A stretch of DNA of 64,000 nt from Candidatus Gastranaerophilales bacterium (GTDB lineage: Bacteria > Cyanobacteriota > Vampirovibrionia > Gastranaerophilales > Gastranaerophilaceae), in NCBI GenBank assembly GCA_944323155.1, contig CALURL010000005.1:1-64000 (forward strand), read 5' to 3'. The position numbers and the translations under genes were made by a program. The number at the start of each line of letters is the position of its first letter. The first letter of the stretch is position 1. The notes beneath the pieces were generated by a model. It was not told where the DNA came from. It saw only the letters and a program-made list of their open reading frames with translations, and did no database searches. This document shows positions 37,506 to 45,459 of this stretch, in pieces.

Positions 37506-38618
37506 TTAGTAATCCAATGAAGGAACAAATTCCAAATATTTTTCCCCCAGTTTTTGATAATTACAGTCAGGACACATTGTGTTAGCAGCTTTCATATCAA
37601 TATTCGCTTCTTTTACACGCCCTAAATGCTTAAATGTCATTGCACGTCTGAAATACATATCTTCCTGAGGGAATAATAAATCTTCATCATTATTAAATGC
37701 ATTAGTTAAAATATTATAATTTGCAAGAGCCTCACTATAAGCTTTGATACTATACAAATAATTTGCTTTTAAATATATAATAGAATATTTTTTTGCTTTT
37801 ATCTTTTCAGCTTTAATTGCTTTATCAAATTCAGCAAGCATTTGTTGTTTATTTAGGATTTTACTTTTTGAGACGTATAAATCAGCATCATAAGCATTTA
37901 AATCTGATAATTTATTTGCGAGTTTATAATCATCAACTGCGCCTTTATAATCTTTCATATAAAATTTTGCAGCTCCTCTAACACCGTAATTTCCCGGAGA
38001 AACAGGAACTATCTTTGCGGCGATATCAGAAACATTCAAGGCAGCCTTATAATTACCGCTTTTGATAAGAGCTACAGCAATTTCCGGCGAATAATCTACA
38101 AATAATACAATTGCTAAAAATATTAACACTCCGATAAATCCTAATAAAGCTTCTTTAAAAACTCTTCTTTGGATACGTTCATATCCAGGAATAGTTTTAG
38201 AAGTCGCATTTTGCGGAACTCTGAATGGTTCTTTGACTCTAGAAAAAGCACCAAATCTTTTCAAAAAGCTATTAAAACATGAATTCGCAATCAAATACGG
38301 TATTAGAATAGCAACCATAACCGGAACAGTAATCATTAAAGAAAAAACAATTGGCTGTTGCTGAGAAATTAATTCATAATTTTTAAAAAATACAGCATAA
38401 AAATAAATTAAAAATAGAACTATAGCCCCCAAAACGGCACTATATGATAAAATAGATGCCTTTTTATCTATTTTCAGCAAATCTTGTTCAGATAACATTT
38501 TAGGAAATCTATAATTTTGTTTTAAAATGCCGCGAACAAATGTAGAATTTCTGTCACTACCGTAATAATATTTGAAACTATTAGCATATAAATTTAAACT
38601 TTCGAAAATATTCATCAT
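37506..38618 (-). CDS. TPR-containing integral membrane protein
   Basis: About 370 residues. Three membrane helices (YSAVLGAIVLFLIYFYAVFF, SLMITVPVMVAILIPYLI, ALLGFIGVLIFLAIVLFVDY) are followed by a C-terminal domain of TPR-like helix pairs (GNYGVRGAAKFYMKDYKGAV; DMYFRRAMTFKHLGRVKEAN), probably outside the cytoplasm. It is a likely scaffold at the inner membrane; partner unknown. I chose the ATG-ATG start (MMNIFESL); a TTG 16 codons earlier is possible, and neither has a clear ribosome-binding site. Confidence 0.75.
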   Translation of the reverse strand: MMNIFESLNLYANSFKYYYGSDRNSTFVRGILKQNYRFPKMLSEQDLLKIDKKASILSYSAVLGAIVLFLIYFYAVFFKNYELISQQQPIVFSLMITVPVMVAILIPYLIANSCFNSFLKRFGAFSRVKEPFRVPQNATSKTIPGYERIQRRVFKEALLGFIGVLIFLAIVLFVDYSPEIAVALIKSGNYKAALNVSDIAAKIVPVSPGNYGVRGAAKFYMKDYKGAVDDYKLANKLSDLNAYDADLYVSKSKILNKQQMLAEFDKAIKAEKIKAKKYSIIYLKANYLYSIKAYSEALANYNILTNAFNNDEDLLFPQEDMYFRRAMTFKHLGRVKEANIDMKAANTMCPDCNYQKLGEKYLEFVPSLDY

Positions 38619-38809
38619 AAAGAAATAATAACATTTTTTTGTTAAATTATCAATATCCCGTTGCAATTTATATTAATGTGTTATAATAAATAAGAAATTG
38701 TACATTGAAACATCGAGTCTAAACACTCTTTGAGGGAAATAATCCGGTAAACTATTTTACAAAAAGTGGAGCGTTTTCAGGAGTGAAACGAGTGAAAGAA
38801 AATATATAT

Positions 38810-39112
38810 CAGGATGTAGCACTCTGCCGAGTAAAACAATCCGGTGAATTGTTTTACGAGAGGTGGGAGTGCAAGTTTCAAAAGTGAAACGAATGAAAGA
38901 ATATATGTATCGGGATGTAGCACTCTGCCGAGTAAAACAATCCGGTGAATTGTTTTACGAGAGGTGGGAGCGCACGTTTCAGGAGTGAAACGAGGGAAAG
39001 AATATATGTATCGGGATGTAGCACTCTGCCGAGTAAAACAATCCGGTGAATTGTTTTACGAGAGGTGGGAGCGCACGTTTCACGAGTAAAACGAGTGAAA
39101 GAATATATGTAT
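38810..39112 (+). repeat. tandem array of three 101-bp units ending in tRNA-Pro(CGG)
   Basis: Units start at 38810, 38911 and 39012, and the tRNA starts at 39113, an exact period of 101. Each unit begins with the first 11 bases of the tRNA (CGGGATGTAGC; the first unit CAGGATGTAGC). It then has a perfect 10-bp hairpin GTAAAACAAT-CCGGTGA-ATTGTTTTAC inside an outer stem GCACTC/GAGTGC, and a second hairpin GTTTCA-GGAG-TGAAAC. A degenerate fourth unit is recognisable at about 38726-38809. The units are nearly identical, so there are no CRISPR-like spacers. Confidence 0.9.
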
Positions 39113-39186
39113 CGGGATGTAGCGCAGTCTGGTAGCGCACCGTGTTCGGGTCGCGGGGGTCGCAAGTTCGAATCTTGTCATCCCGA
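39113..39186 (+). tRNA. tRNA-Pro (CGG anticodon)
   Basis: Acceptor CGGGATG/CATCCCG, anticodon loop TTCGGGT (anticodon CGG), T arm GCAAG-TTCGAAT-CTTGT. CCA is not encoded. The 5' end is the last copy of the sequence repeated in the upstream array. Confidence 0.93.
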
Positions 39187-39246
39187 TTTTTAACATTAAA
39201 ACCTCTAGTCAAGTACGGCAGAAACTCTTAACAACTCCCTCTAAAT

Positions 39247-39461
39247 TGGGACGTGGCAAGGACTCCGCTCTTTGATCAAAATATCAAAAAAGATGGAGAG
39301 AATTGGTGGCATAAGTTACAAAGCTACCGGGAGCCTTAACAAATTCCTCTAAATTAGGACGTGGCAAGGACTCCGCTTTTTTGATTAAGTATCAAAAAAG
39401 ATGGAGGGAATTGGTAGCGTACGCTACCAAGCTGCCGGATTCCTTAACAAAAAACTCTAGT
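39247..39461 (+). repeat. tandem array of two ~108-bp units ending in tRNA-Pro(GGG)
   Basis: Two similar units with tRNA-like starts at 39248 (GGGACGTGGC) and 39356 (AGGACGTGGC), spaced 108 and 107 bases to the tRNA start. A tail of an earlier unit precedes them. Each has a hairpin of the type TTTTTTGAT/ATCAAAAAA inside an outer CTCC/GGAG stem. The second unit also holds the 20-base palindrome at 39411-39430, one half of which (TTGGTAGCGT) repeats the D-arm region of the downstream tRNA. Confidence 0.82.
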
Positions 39462-39538
39462 CGGGACGTGGCGCAGCTTGGTAGCGTGCTACCTTGGGGT
39501 GGTAGAGGTCGCAGGTTCAAATCCTGTCGTTCCGACCA
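39462..39538 (+). tRNA. tRNA-Pro (GGG anticodon)
   Basis: Acceptor CGGGACG/CGTTCCG, anticodon loop TTGGGGT (anticodon GGG), T arm GCAGG-TTCAAAT-CCTGT. The CCA end is encoded. It lies about 275 bases after tRNA-Pro(CGG), with its own repeat array in between. Confidence 0.93.
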
Positions 39539-39548
39539 TTTAAAACAA

Positions 39549-39582
39549 AAGTCAGAGCACGTTTTCAAGCTCTGACTTTTTA
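39549..39582 (+). terminator. intrinsic terminator after tRNA-Pro(GGG)
   Basis: Stem AAAGTCAGAGC/GCTCTGACTTT with a nine- to ten-base loop and a following T-run. It separates the tRNA transcript from the convergent pseudopilin gene and may act in both directions. Confidence 0.85.
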
Positions 39583-39617
39583 ATTTTGTGTAATATTTAT
39601 GTAATAACTAACTAATA

Positions 39618-40316
39618 TTAATAATATTTAATCTTCCAGCCGTCGTTAATTACCCTTGCAGTACATGTTAAACCTGATGCAGCACGGTTACAGTTATATG
39701 AATTGTCATTACCGCTCGGAACAATCTCCTTGCCGTCTAATACAAATGCAAATATATCACGTCCTATTTGATTCGGCATTCCATCGCCATTGACATCTAC
39801 AATAAATACAACTGAATCCTTTGAAACATTCACGCCAAATTCAGATTGTATAACCTCTTTAGGATAAATATTCATTAAAACATTCATCCCGTCAACAAGC
39901 GTGAACATATATTGATAAAACTGTGCACGACGCATGTAAACCTTGCCGCTTAAAAATTTTGTTGGATAGCGCCAGCAGCCACTCTGGTTTGAGCATTCAC
40001 GGATTACCTTGAAATAAGGCTTATAATAAGAATATGCAAGAGCAGAAGCGTCCTGTGAATATTCATTCAAGCCCCAGTAATTCGGAGATGACCTGTCCAA
40101 AATTACAAACATTGTTACCTGGTTTAATACAGTGTAAATCTTTTTTAAACCGGCTAAATTTTTTACTTCATTAATTTTGTTTGATAATGCAGAAAGTGTT
40201 AAAGCTGCAATAACTCCTATTATTGTTACAGTCAACAAAACTTCAGACAAAGTCATTGCGAAATGTTTAACCTTACCAAATGTCCCTGTGTTCAATCTTT
40301 TGCCAAATCTTTTCAT
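39618..40316 (-). CDS. type IV pseudopilin-like protein 3
   Basis: About 232 residues. The leader MKRFGKRLNTGTFGKVKHFA precedes a diverged pilin helix MTLSEVLLTVTIIGVIAALT, which keeps Glu at position 5. The C-terminal domain has the shared motif VDVNGDGMPNQIGRDIFAFV and two cysteine pairs. The residue before the expected cleavage site is Ala instead of Gly. The leader has an internal FGK repeat but no poly-G run. A TTG seven codons upstream is an alternative start. It stands alone, as do most pilins here. Confidence 0.85.
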   Translation of the reverse strand: MKRFGKRLNTGTFGKVKHFAMTLSEVLLTVTIIGVIAALTLSALSNKINEVKNLAGLKKIYTVLNQVTMFVILDRSSPNYWGLNEYSQDASALAYSYYKPYFKVIRECSNQSGCWRYPTKFLSGKVYMRRAQFYQYMFTLVDGMNVLMNIYPKEVIQSEFGVNVSKDSVVFIVDVNGDGMPNQIGRDIFAFVLDGKEIVPSGNDNSYNCNRAASGLTCTARVINDGWKIKYY

Positions 40317-40474
40317 AGTACAACCATCGTTCCTCAATCAGAAAACTTTTTACAATACAATACATACTATTTATATACCACTTTTGTCCAGCGTCGAAAC
40401 AAAAATTTACATAATTATCAAGAAAAATTAACAAATCCAATAATTTTTATTATTTTTAGCAGAAATTGTGTTAC

Positions 40475-40500
40475 TTGTAGACAAGCATATTTGTTTGCAA
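40475..40500 (+). promoter_or_regulatory. inverted-repeat operator candidate of bio operon
   Basis: TTGTAGACAA, six bases, then TTGTTTGCAA: two half-sites matching at eight of ten positions as an inverted repeat. It ends 12 bases before the bioF ATG. Its position suits a biotin repressor such as BirA, whose known sites are also TTGT-type inverted repeats but with a longer spacer, so the identity is a guess. Confidence 0.4.
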
Positions 40501-40512
40501 TAAATTTATTTT

Positions 40513-41625
40513 ATGTATAAAAATTTTACTGAAAAGCTTAATATATTGCAGCAAAACTCACATTTTAGAGATATAAAGGATTTTAATAGGAAAGACGAAA
40601 AATATATTTATTTTAAAGGTCAAAAACTTTTAAACCTTTCATCAAACAATTATCTTGGATTTGCGGATAACAAAAGTATCACTGAAGAGTTTTTAAATTT
40701 TGCAGGGGATAAATATTCATTTGGAAGTGCTTCTGCAAGGCTTTTAACAGGGAATTTGCCAATATATAAAGAACTCGAAGAAACAATTTGTAAATTATTC
40801 AAAACTGACAAAACATTAATATTTAACAGCGGTTATCACGCAAATGTCGGAATTAACAGTTGTATTGCAGACAAAGGTGACTGTATTTTTTCTGACAAGC
40901 TTAATCATGCCAGTATAATCGACGGGATGAAACTTTCTCAAGGGAAATTTTTCAGATATCAACATAATGATATGGAAAGCCTTGAAAGAGTTTTAAAACG
41001 TGAACGGAATAATTTTAATAATGCATTTATAGTTTCTGAAAGCGTCTTTAGCATGGATGGAGACATTGCGGATTTGGCTAAACTTGTAGAATTAAAAGAA
41101 AAATACAACTGTATATTAATTCTTGATGAAGCCCATGCATTCGGAGTTTTCGGGGCAAAAGGCTTAGGAGTTAGCGAACAAACAGGACTAACTGATAAAA
41201 TAGATTTGATTATCGGAACCTTTGGGAAAGCTATCGGCTCTATGGGCGCTTTTGCAACAGGTAATAAAATCTTGATAGATTTTCTTATAAATAAAGCCCG
41301 TTCTTTCATATTTTCAACAGCATTGCCGCCTATTAATATTGCTTTTTCTAAATGGATTATTGAAAACAAACTGCCTTATACTTTTGAGAAACGACAGAAA
41401 ATGCTTGAATTAGGGAAAACTTTCAACAGTCAAAGTCATATCATACCGGTTATTGTAGGAGGCAACAAAGAAACAGTTGATTTGTGCGAAATTTTATTTC
41501 ACAATGGTTATTTTACACTGCCAATTAGACCGCCAACAGTTCCTGAAGGGACATCGCGCATCCGCTTATCACTTACAACAGAAGTAAATAAAGAAGATTT
41601 GACTCGACTTATTGAATTAATATAA
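40513..41625 (+). CDS. bioF: 8-amino-7-oxononanoate synthase
   Basis: A 370-residue PLP enzyme of the alpha-oxoamine synthase family. It has LSSNNYLGFADN at the N-terminus, FNSGYHANVGI, the conserved DEAHAFGVFG, and the PLP lysine in GTFGKAIGSMGAF. It joins pimeloyl-ACP and alanine in biotin synthesis. No ribosome-binding site precedes the ATG; an inverted repeat lies directly upstream. First of three genes bioF-bioG-bioC. Confidence 0.93.
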   Translation: MYKNFTEKLNILQQNSHFRDIKDFNRKDEKYIYFKGQKLLNLSSNNYLGFADNKSITEEFLNFAGDKYSFGSASARLLTGNLPIYKELEETICKLFKTDKTLIFNSGYHANVGINSCIADKGDCIFSDKLNHASIIDGMKLSQGKFFRYQHNDMESLERVLKRERNNFNNAFIVSESVFSMDGDIADLAKLVELKEKYNCILILDEAHAFGVFGAKGLGVSEQTGLTDKIDLIIGTFGKAIGSMGAFATGNKILIDFLINKARSFIFSTALPPINIAFSKWIIENKLPYTFEKRQKMLELGKTFNSQSHIIPVIVGGNKETVDLCEILFHNGYFTLPIRPPTVPEGTSRIRLSLTTEVNKEDLTRLIELI

Positions 41626-41633
41626 TAACAAAT

Positions 41634-42290
41634 ATGCAGTATCATTGGCTTAATAAACAAAATAATAATAAGTTAATAATTTTCTTTGCAGGATGGAGTT
41701 TTGATTACAAACCATTCGAGTTCCTAAATTGTGACAACTATGATATTTTAATGCTGTATGATTACAATTCATTTAATATTCCGCTAAATATTCCAGAATA
41801 TGATAAAACTTATCTCATTTCGTGGTCAATGGGCGTTTTTGCAGCATATATTTTAAGGAATAATCTTCCCGAATTCACGCGAAAAATCGCAATTAACGGA
41901 ACACTTTTACCGGTTGATAACGATTTTGGAATTCCTGAAAGACCATTCCTGTTAACCCTGAAGCATGCCAAAACCGGTTTGGAAAAAAAATTCTATGAAA
42001 ACATTTTTCAAACGCAAGAAGAATTTGAACGCTATATGCTTAATCCGGTAGAACGCCCTATTGACAATAGAGTTGATGAACTTACATCTCTTTATAAAAA
42101 AATTAAAGCCGAAAAAATTGATTGCCAAACTTATTACGACAAAGCAATTGTAAGCCGCTTCGACAAAATTATTCCCCCGCAAAACCAGATTAACTTTTGG
42201 CAGCAAAATAATACCCCTTGCACAATCCTTGAAACTGGACATTTTCCATATTATAATTTTACCTGCTGGAATGAGATACTATGCATATAA
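41634..42290 (+). CDS. bioG: pimeloyl-ACP methyl ester esterase, BioG type
   Basis: A 218-residue alpha/beta hydrolase of the BioG (DUF452) family: IIFFAGWSFDYKPFEFL near the N-terminus, the nucleophile Ser in LISWSMGVFAAY (about residue 64), and a C-terminal His in ETGHFPYYNF. It removes the methyl ester from pimeloyl-ACP made with the help of BioC. Its end overlaps the bioC start by ten bases. Confidence 0.9.
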   Translation: MQYHWLNKQNNNKLIIFFAGWSFDYKPFEFLNCDNYDILMLYDYNSFNIPLNIPEYDKTYLISWSMGVFAAYILRNNLPEFTRKIAINGTLLPVDNDFGIPERPFLLTLKHAKTGLEKKFYENIFQTQEEFERYMLNPVERPIDNRVDELTSLYKKIKAEKIDCQTYYDKAIVSRFDKIIPPQNQINFWQQNNTPCTILETGHFPYYNFTCWNEILCI

Positions 42291-43018
42291 ACCCTAAATT
42301 AATAAAAAAACAGTTTGAAAAAAGTTTTGGCAAATACAATAAAAACGCTCTGGTTCAAAAATCAATGGCTGAAAAATTAATTTTTAGCCTTACGCAAATA
42401 AAAAATGACTTTAATACTATTTTAGAACTTGGCTGCGGAACAGGTTTATTAACAGAACAAGCTGTTAATACTCTTCATTTTGAAAACTATTACGCAAATG
42501 ATATTGTCGAAAAATCGAATATTTATATCTCAAAAATTCTTGAGAATTATACGTTTTTATGCGGAAACGCTCAAAAAATTAAACCAGCTAAAAAAACAGA
42601 TTTAATAATTTCTAATGCAATGTTTCAGTGGTTAGGGAACTTAACACAAATAGCGCAACACCTGCATATAATCTCTAATCCCTCCGGACTTCTTGCTTTT
42701 TCAACATTTTTGCCGGATAACTACAAAGAAATAAGAGATTTAACAGGGCTTTCTCTTGATTACAAAACCATTGGACAAATAAAACAAGAATTAATCGGAT
42801 ATTTTGAGATTATTTATCATGAGGAATATTGTCAGACTCTGACATTTTCCAACCCGCTTGAACTTCTTGCGCATATCAAAAATACAGGAGTAAACGCGCT
42901 TTCAAATAAGCACATGACTTTTCTTGAAGTTAAAGAATTTTGCGATAAATATAAAGAAAAATACCCTCAAATAACGCTTACATATAACCCCGCAATTATT
43001 ATTGCAAAAAAGATTTAA
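42281..43018 (+). CDS. bioC: malonyl-ACP O-methyltransferase
   Basis: A 245-residue SAM methyltransferase with the motif ILELGCGTGLLTEQA, an FxKSFGKYNKNALVQ opening and the DLIISNAMFQW block typical of BioC. It caps malonyl-ACP so the fatty-acid enzymes can build the pimeloyl chain. The overlap with bioG makes the assignment firm. bioA, bioD and bioB are not in this window. Confidence 0.92.
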   Translation: MHINPKLIKKQFEKSFGKYNKNALVQKSMAEKLIFSLTQIKNDFNTILELGCGTGLLTEQAVNTLHFENYYANDIVEKSNIYISKILENYTFLCGNAQKIKPAKKTDLIISNAMFQWLGNLTQIAQHLHIISNPSGLLAFSTFLPDNYKEIRDLTGLSLDYKTIGQIKQELIGYFEIIYHEEYCQTLTFSNPLELLAHIKNTGVNALSNKHMTFLEVKEFCDKYKEKYPQITLTYNPAIIIAKKI

Positions 43019-43121
43019 ACTAAATCAATCCCTTTAAGTATTCCATTTTGTAAAGAAAAAAAATATAATCTTTACATAAAAACATGTTTATTATTTCATG
43101 TGGATGTAAAGGCGGTTAAAA

Positions 43122-43766
43122 TTGTTAAATAACTTTGAAAGCTTTGATAATTCTGAAACATCAGCAAGAAAATCTGCACTTATACAAGAGAGAGTCGGAC
43201 TTGTTTCTACACACATGTATAAACAATTTCTTGACTATCAGCATGCAAATATTAACACAAACGAAATATTTGTAAGAATGATTGATAACCTTCAGCTTGT
43301 TGTGGAAACTCTTAAAGAAGCCTTTTCATCACGCGGAGTAACCACTCAAAACATTTATGTGGATACGGATCCTCAAAAATCAGTGGTTATCGTAAATATT
43401 TTATGGCACAAAATGAGCTTTACAACACGCTGTAATTATCAGCCTCAAGCCCTTTACAGGGAAGACGGACAACATCTGTTTTCAAGCAGAATAATGGCTA
43501 TAAAAGGGAATTATTACGAAATTATGAAAGGCGTTACTGATCACGATGAAGAAATGGTAAAACTTCTTGATAATGAAGTTGCCTCACTATTTATTCCGCC
43601 TGAAAGCAACCAGAATTCAATCATGAAAATCAGACACCTGCCAAATAGAGAATTTTACTTAAACCAGGTAGATGCACCGAGAGAATTTGTTCTAAAAGTC
43701 GTAGAAACAATTTGTGGAGGCGGTTTCTACCATGAAGAAGGCGCAAGAAAAAGTTTTAATATATAA
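43122..43766 (+). CDS. protein of unknown function
   Basis: A 214-residue soluble protein that I do not recognise. It has a helical first half (RVGLVSTHMYKQFLDYQHAN, then MIDNLQLVVETLKEAF) and a beta-rich middle (VVIVNILWHKMSFTTRCNYQ). No signal peptide or membrane helix. No ATG fits the first part, so the start is taken as TTG with AAAGG nine bases upstream. It faces the next small gene tail to tail, two bases apart. Confidence 0.65.
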   Translation: MLNNFESFDNSETSARKSALIQERVGLVSTHMYKQFLDYQHANINTNEIFVRMIDNLQLVVETLKEAFSSRGVTTQNIYVDTDPQKSVVIVNILWHKMSFTTRCNYQPQALYREDGQHLFSSRIMAIKGNYYEIMKGVTDHDEEMVKLLDNEVASLFIPPESNQNSIMKIRHLPNREFYLNQVDAPREFVLKVVETICGGGFYHEEGARKSFNI

Positions 43767-43768
43767 AA

Positions 43769-44020
43769 TTATTCAAGCGGGATTTTAGAAGAAACTTCTG
43801 CAATAATACGCTGAACATCAGGCCCACCAATTGCTACTTCCAATATTAAAGGACTATGAATTAGCACAGTTTCAGAATACTCCATTGTTTCAACATTTAT
43901 AATATTGAATTCAATAAAATCATCACCTGCATAAATAAGCTTTCCGTACTCACCGCCAGTTGCCCATTTTATAAACATGTACTGATTTTCGTACTCTTTT
44001 AATTTTTCCACTAATCTCAT
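43769..44020 (-). CDS. small protein, possible SH3/Sm-like barrel
   Basis: An 83-residue protein. After a short helix (MRLVEKLKEYENQYMFIKWA) come about five predicted beta strands (GKLIYAGDDFIEFNII, ETVLIHSPLILEVAI), a layout that suggests a small Sm/SH3-like barrel. That is a fold guess, not a family match. AGG lies seven bases before the chosen ATG; an upstream TTG/ATG would add eight residues. Confidence 0.6.
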   Translation of the reverse strand: MRLVEKLKEYENQYMFIKWATGGEYGKLIYAGDDFIEFNIINVETMEYSETVLIHSPLILEVAIGGPDVQRIIAEVSSKIPLE

Positions 44021-44364
44021 AAAAAACCTACATCCTATCAACAAATAATAAACGTATATTTATACTATATATTTTAGTCATTTTTAGAAATAAGTCAATA
44101 GAAAATATAGCCTATATACAAGTTCCCCTAAAAGTCCCTAAAATATTACCCTGAATTTATTTCAGTTGCTTTCACAGATTTAAGATAAAAAAGAAGCTGT
44201 ACTTCTTTTGTACAGCTTGAACAATAATCTTGGGAGGAGATTTGGGGATAGTTGTACATGCATGATATGTCAATCATGATTTTTTTGTTACATGTAAAAG
44301 CAAAAATTTAATAAAAATTTACAATTTATTGATTTTATATTACAATAGTGCTTGGAGAAATTTA
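44021..44364. other. intergenic region with possible small RNA
   Basis: About 340 bases with no clear protein gene. A hairpin AAGCTGTAC/GTACAGCTT at 44194-44218 is followed by a T-run on the minus strand, and a TTGACA (minus strand, 44268-44273) lies upstream, so a transcript of about 60-80 nt could be made. It would carry CTCCTCCC, complementary to ribosome-binding sites. On the plus strand the same bases read as GGGAGGAG followed by no good ORF. The -10 box is weak. Confidence 0.3.
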
Positions 44365-44814
44365 ATGAAAATATTAATAATAAACGGCGTAAATATGAAT
44401 ATGCTTGGAATTCGGGAACCTGAAAAGTACGGAAGCATGACATTACAGGACTTAGAAAAAGAACTTTATGCTTATTCGTTTGAGCTAGGCATAGATATTG
44501 AAACCTATCAGAGTAACCACGAAGGCGAAATTGTTGAAAAAATTCATTCTGCAAAAGATATTTATGACGGAATAGTTATAAATGCCGGTGCTTACACGCA
44601 TACAAGTATTGCAATACGTGATGCGATAGCTTCTGTCGGGCTTCCAACAGTAGAAATTCATATGACAAACATCTATAAACGTGAAGATTTTCGCCATAAT
44701 TCTTTTATTGCTCCTGTCTGTATCGGCCAGATATCAGGTTTTGGCAACAATAGTTATAAACTGGGGCTAAATGGGTTAGTGAACTATCTCTCTTTAACAA
44801 ATAAACAGGATTAA
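44365..44814 (+). CDS. aroQ: type II 3-dehydroquinate dehydratase
   Basis: A 149-residue enzyme of the shikimate pathway. Motifs: IINGVNMNMLGIREPEKYG with the catalytic Tyr, YQSNHEGEIVEKIH, INAGAYTHTSIAIRDA, and EIHMTNIYKREDFRHNS with the catalytic His region. It converts 3-dehydroquinate to 3-dehydroshikimate. The family usually has LLNGPNLNLLG; here it is VNMNML. I chose the ATG with GGAG nine bases upstream. It stands alone. Confidence 0.93.
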   Translation: MKILIINGVNMNMLGIREPEKYGSMTLQDLEKELYAYSFELGIDIETYQSNHEGEIVEKIHSAKDIYDGIVINAGAYTHTSIAIRDAIASVGLPTVEIHMTNIYKREDFRHNSFIAPVCIGQISGFGNNSYKLGLNGLVNYLSLTNKQD

Positions 44815-44831
44815 AACTCCTCTTAAACACT

Positions 44832-44856
44832 GTGTAAGTGCTCTTAGCACTCACAC
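44832..44856. other. hairpin between convergent genes
   Basis: GTGTAAGTGC/GCACTCACAC with one mismatch and a five-base loop, between aroQ and the convergent small gene. No T-run follows on either strand, so it may be a factor-dependent end or RNA-stability element. Confidence 0.4.
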
Positions 44857-44872
44857 AAATTCTAAACTTAAC

Positions 44873-45220
44873 CTAAGTAAGTTCCTTTGCACAAACTCCC
44901 ATCTGCGCACAAGATTCTTCATAAGGATTTTGATGACCTGCTGCTTTTAAAACACTATAAGCCTTGTCAAAATAATCAAGTGCAGCAAGAGCAGCCTTCG
45001 GATTTTCTTTCAAGAACTTCAAATCATTCTCAATATTATCTGCAGAAACAAGTGAACGTCCAGCAGCGTCAACATTTGGAAGATTTGTAGTTTCCTGAGT
45101 AATGTTTGGTTGAACAGCAGCACTAACTTCCTGACTGATTTCAGAATTCTTTACCTGTTCAATTTTTTGCGGTTGTTGTGGTATGGAACCAGTTCCATTT
45201 TTGGGAATATCGTTCATCAT
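44873..45220 (-). CDS. small protein of unknown function
   Basis: A 115-residue protein that I do not recognise. The first 65 residues are polar and low-complexity (Gln, Asn, Thr, Pro rich), the rest helical (NDLKFLKENPKAALAALDYF, KAYSVLKAAG) with two cysteines near the C-terminus (ESCAQMGVCAKEL). I chose the ATG pair with GAGG eight bases upstream. Confidence 0.6.
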   Translation of the reverse strand: MMNDIPKNGTGSIPQQPQKIEQVKNSEISQEVSAAVQPNITQETTNLPNVDAAGRSLVSADNIENDLKFLKENPKAALAALDYFDKAYSVLKAAGHQNPYEESCAQMGVCAKELT

Positions 45221-45459
45221 AGTCACATCCTCTTTTCTTTTCGGGGTTATAGTCACTCGCTATAACTAATTAATATTCTCGTTTTTTGCTTTAAAACACA
45301 AACAAAAATTTTTTTGCTAGTTTGGTGACAAAAAATTACAAAAATTAATATATAATTTTTTATTCCAAACTGTTTATGTTATATTCATGTTGTTAACTTT
45401 TAACAATTGTATATAACATATTATATATATTATATAACATACAGGAAACTATTGCAATA

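Noticed and set aside
22184..38666. Prophage or transposon
   Set aside because: No integrase, transposase, terminase or capsid-like protein was recognised anywhere in the window.
38878..39212. Minus-strand open frames in the tRNA-Pro repeats
   Set aside because: They repeat the same peptide with each 101-bp unit and run into a tRNA gene, so they reflect the repeat and not a protein gene.
38726..39461. CRISPR-like repeat array
   Set aside because: The units are nearly identical over their whole length of 101-108 bp, with no variable spacers and no cas genes in the window.
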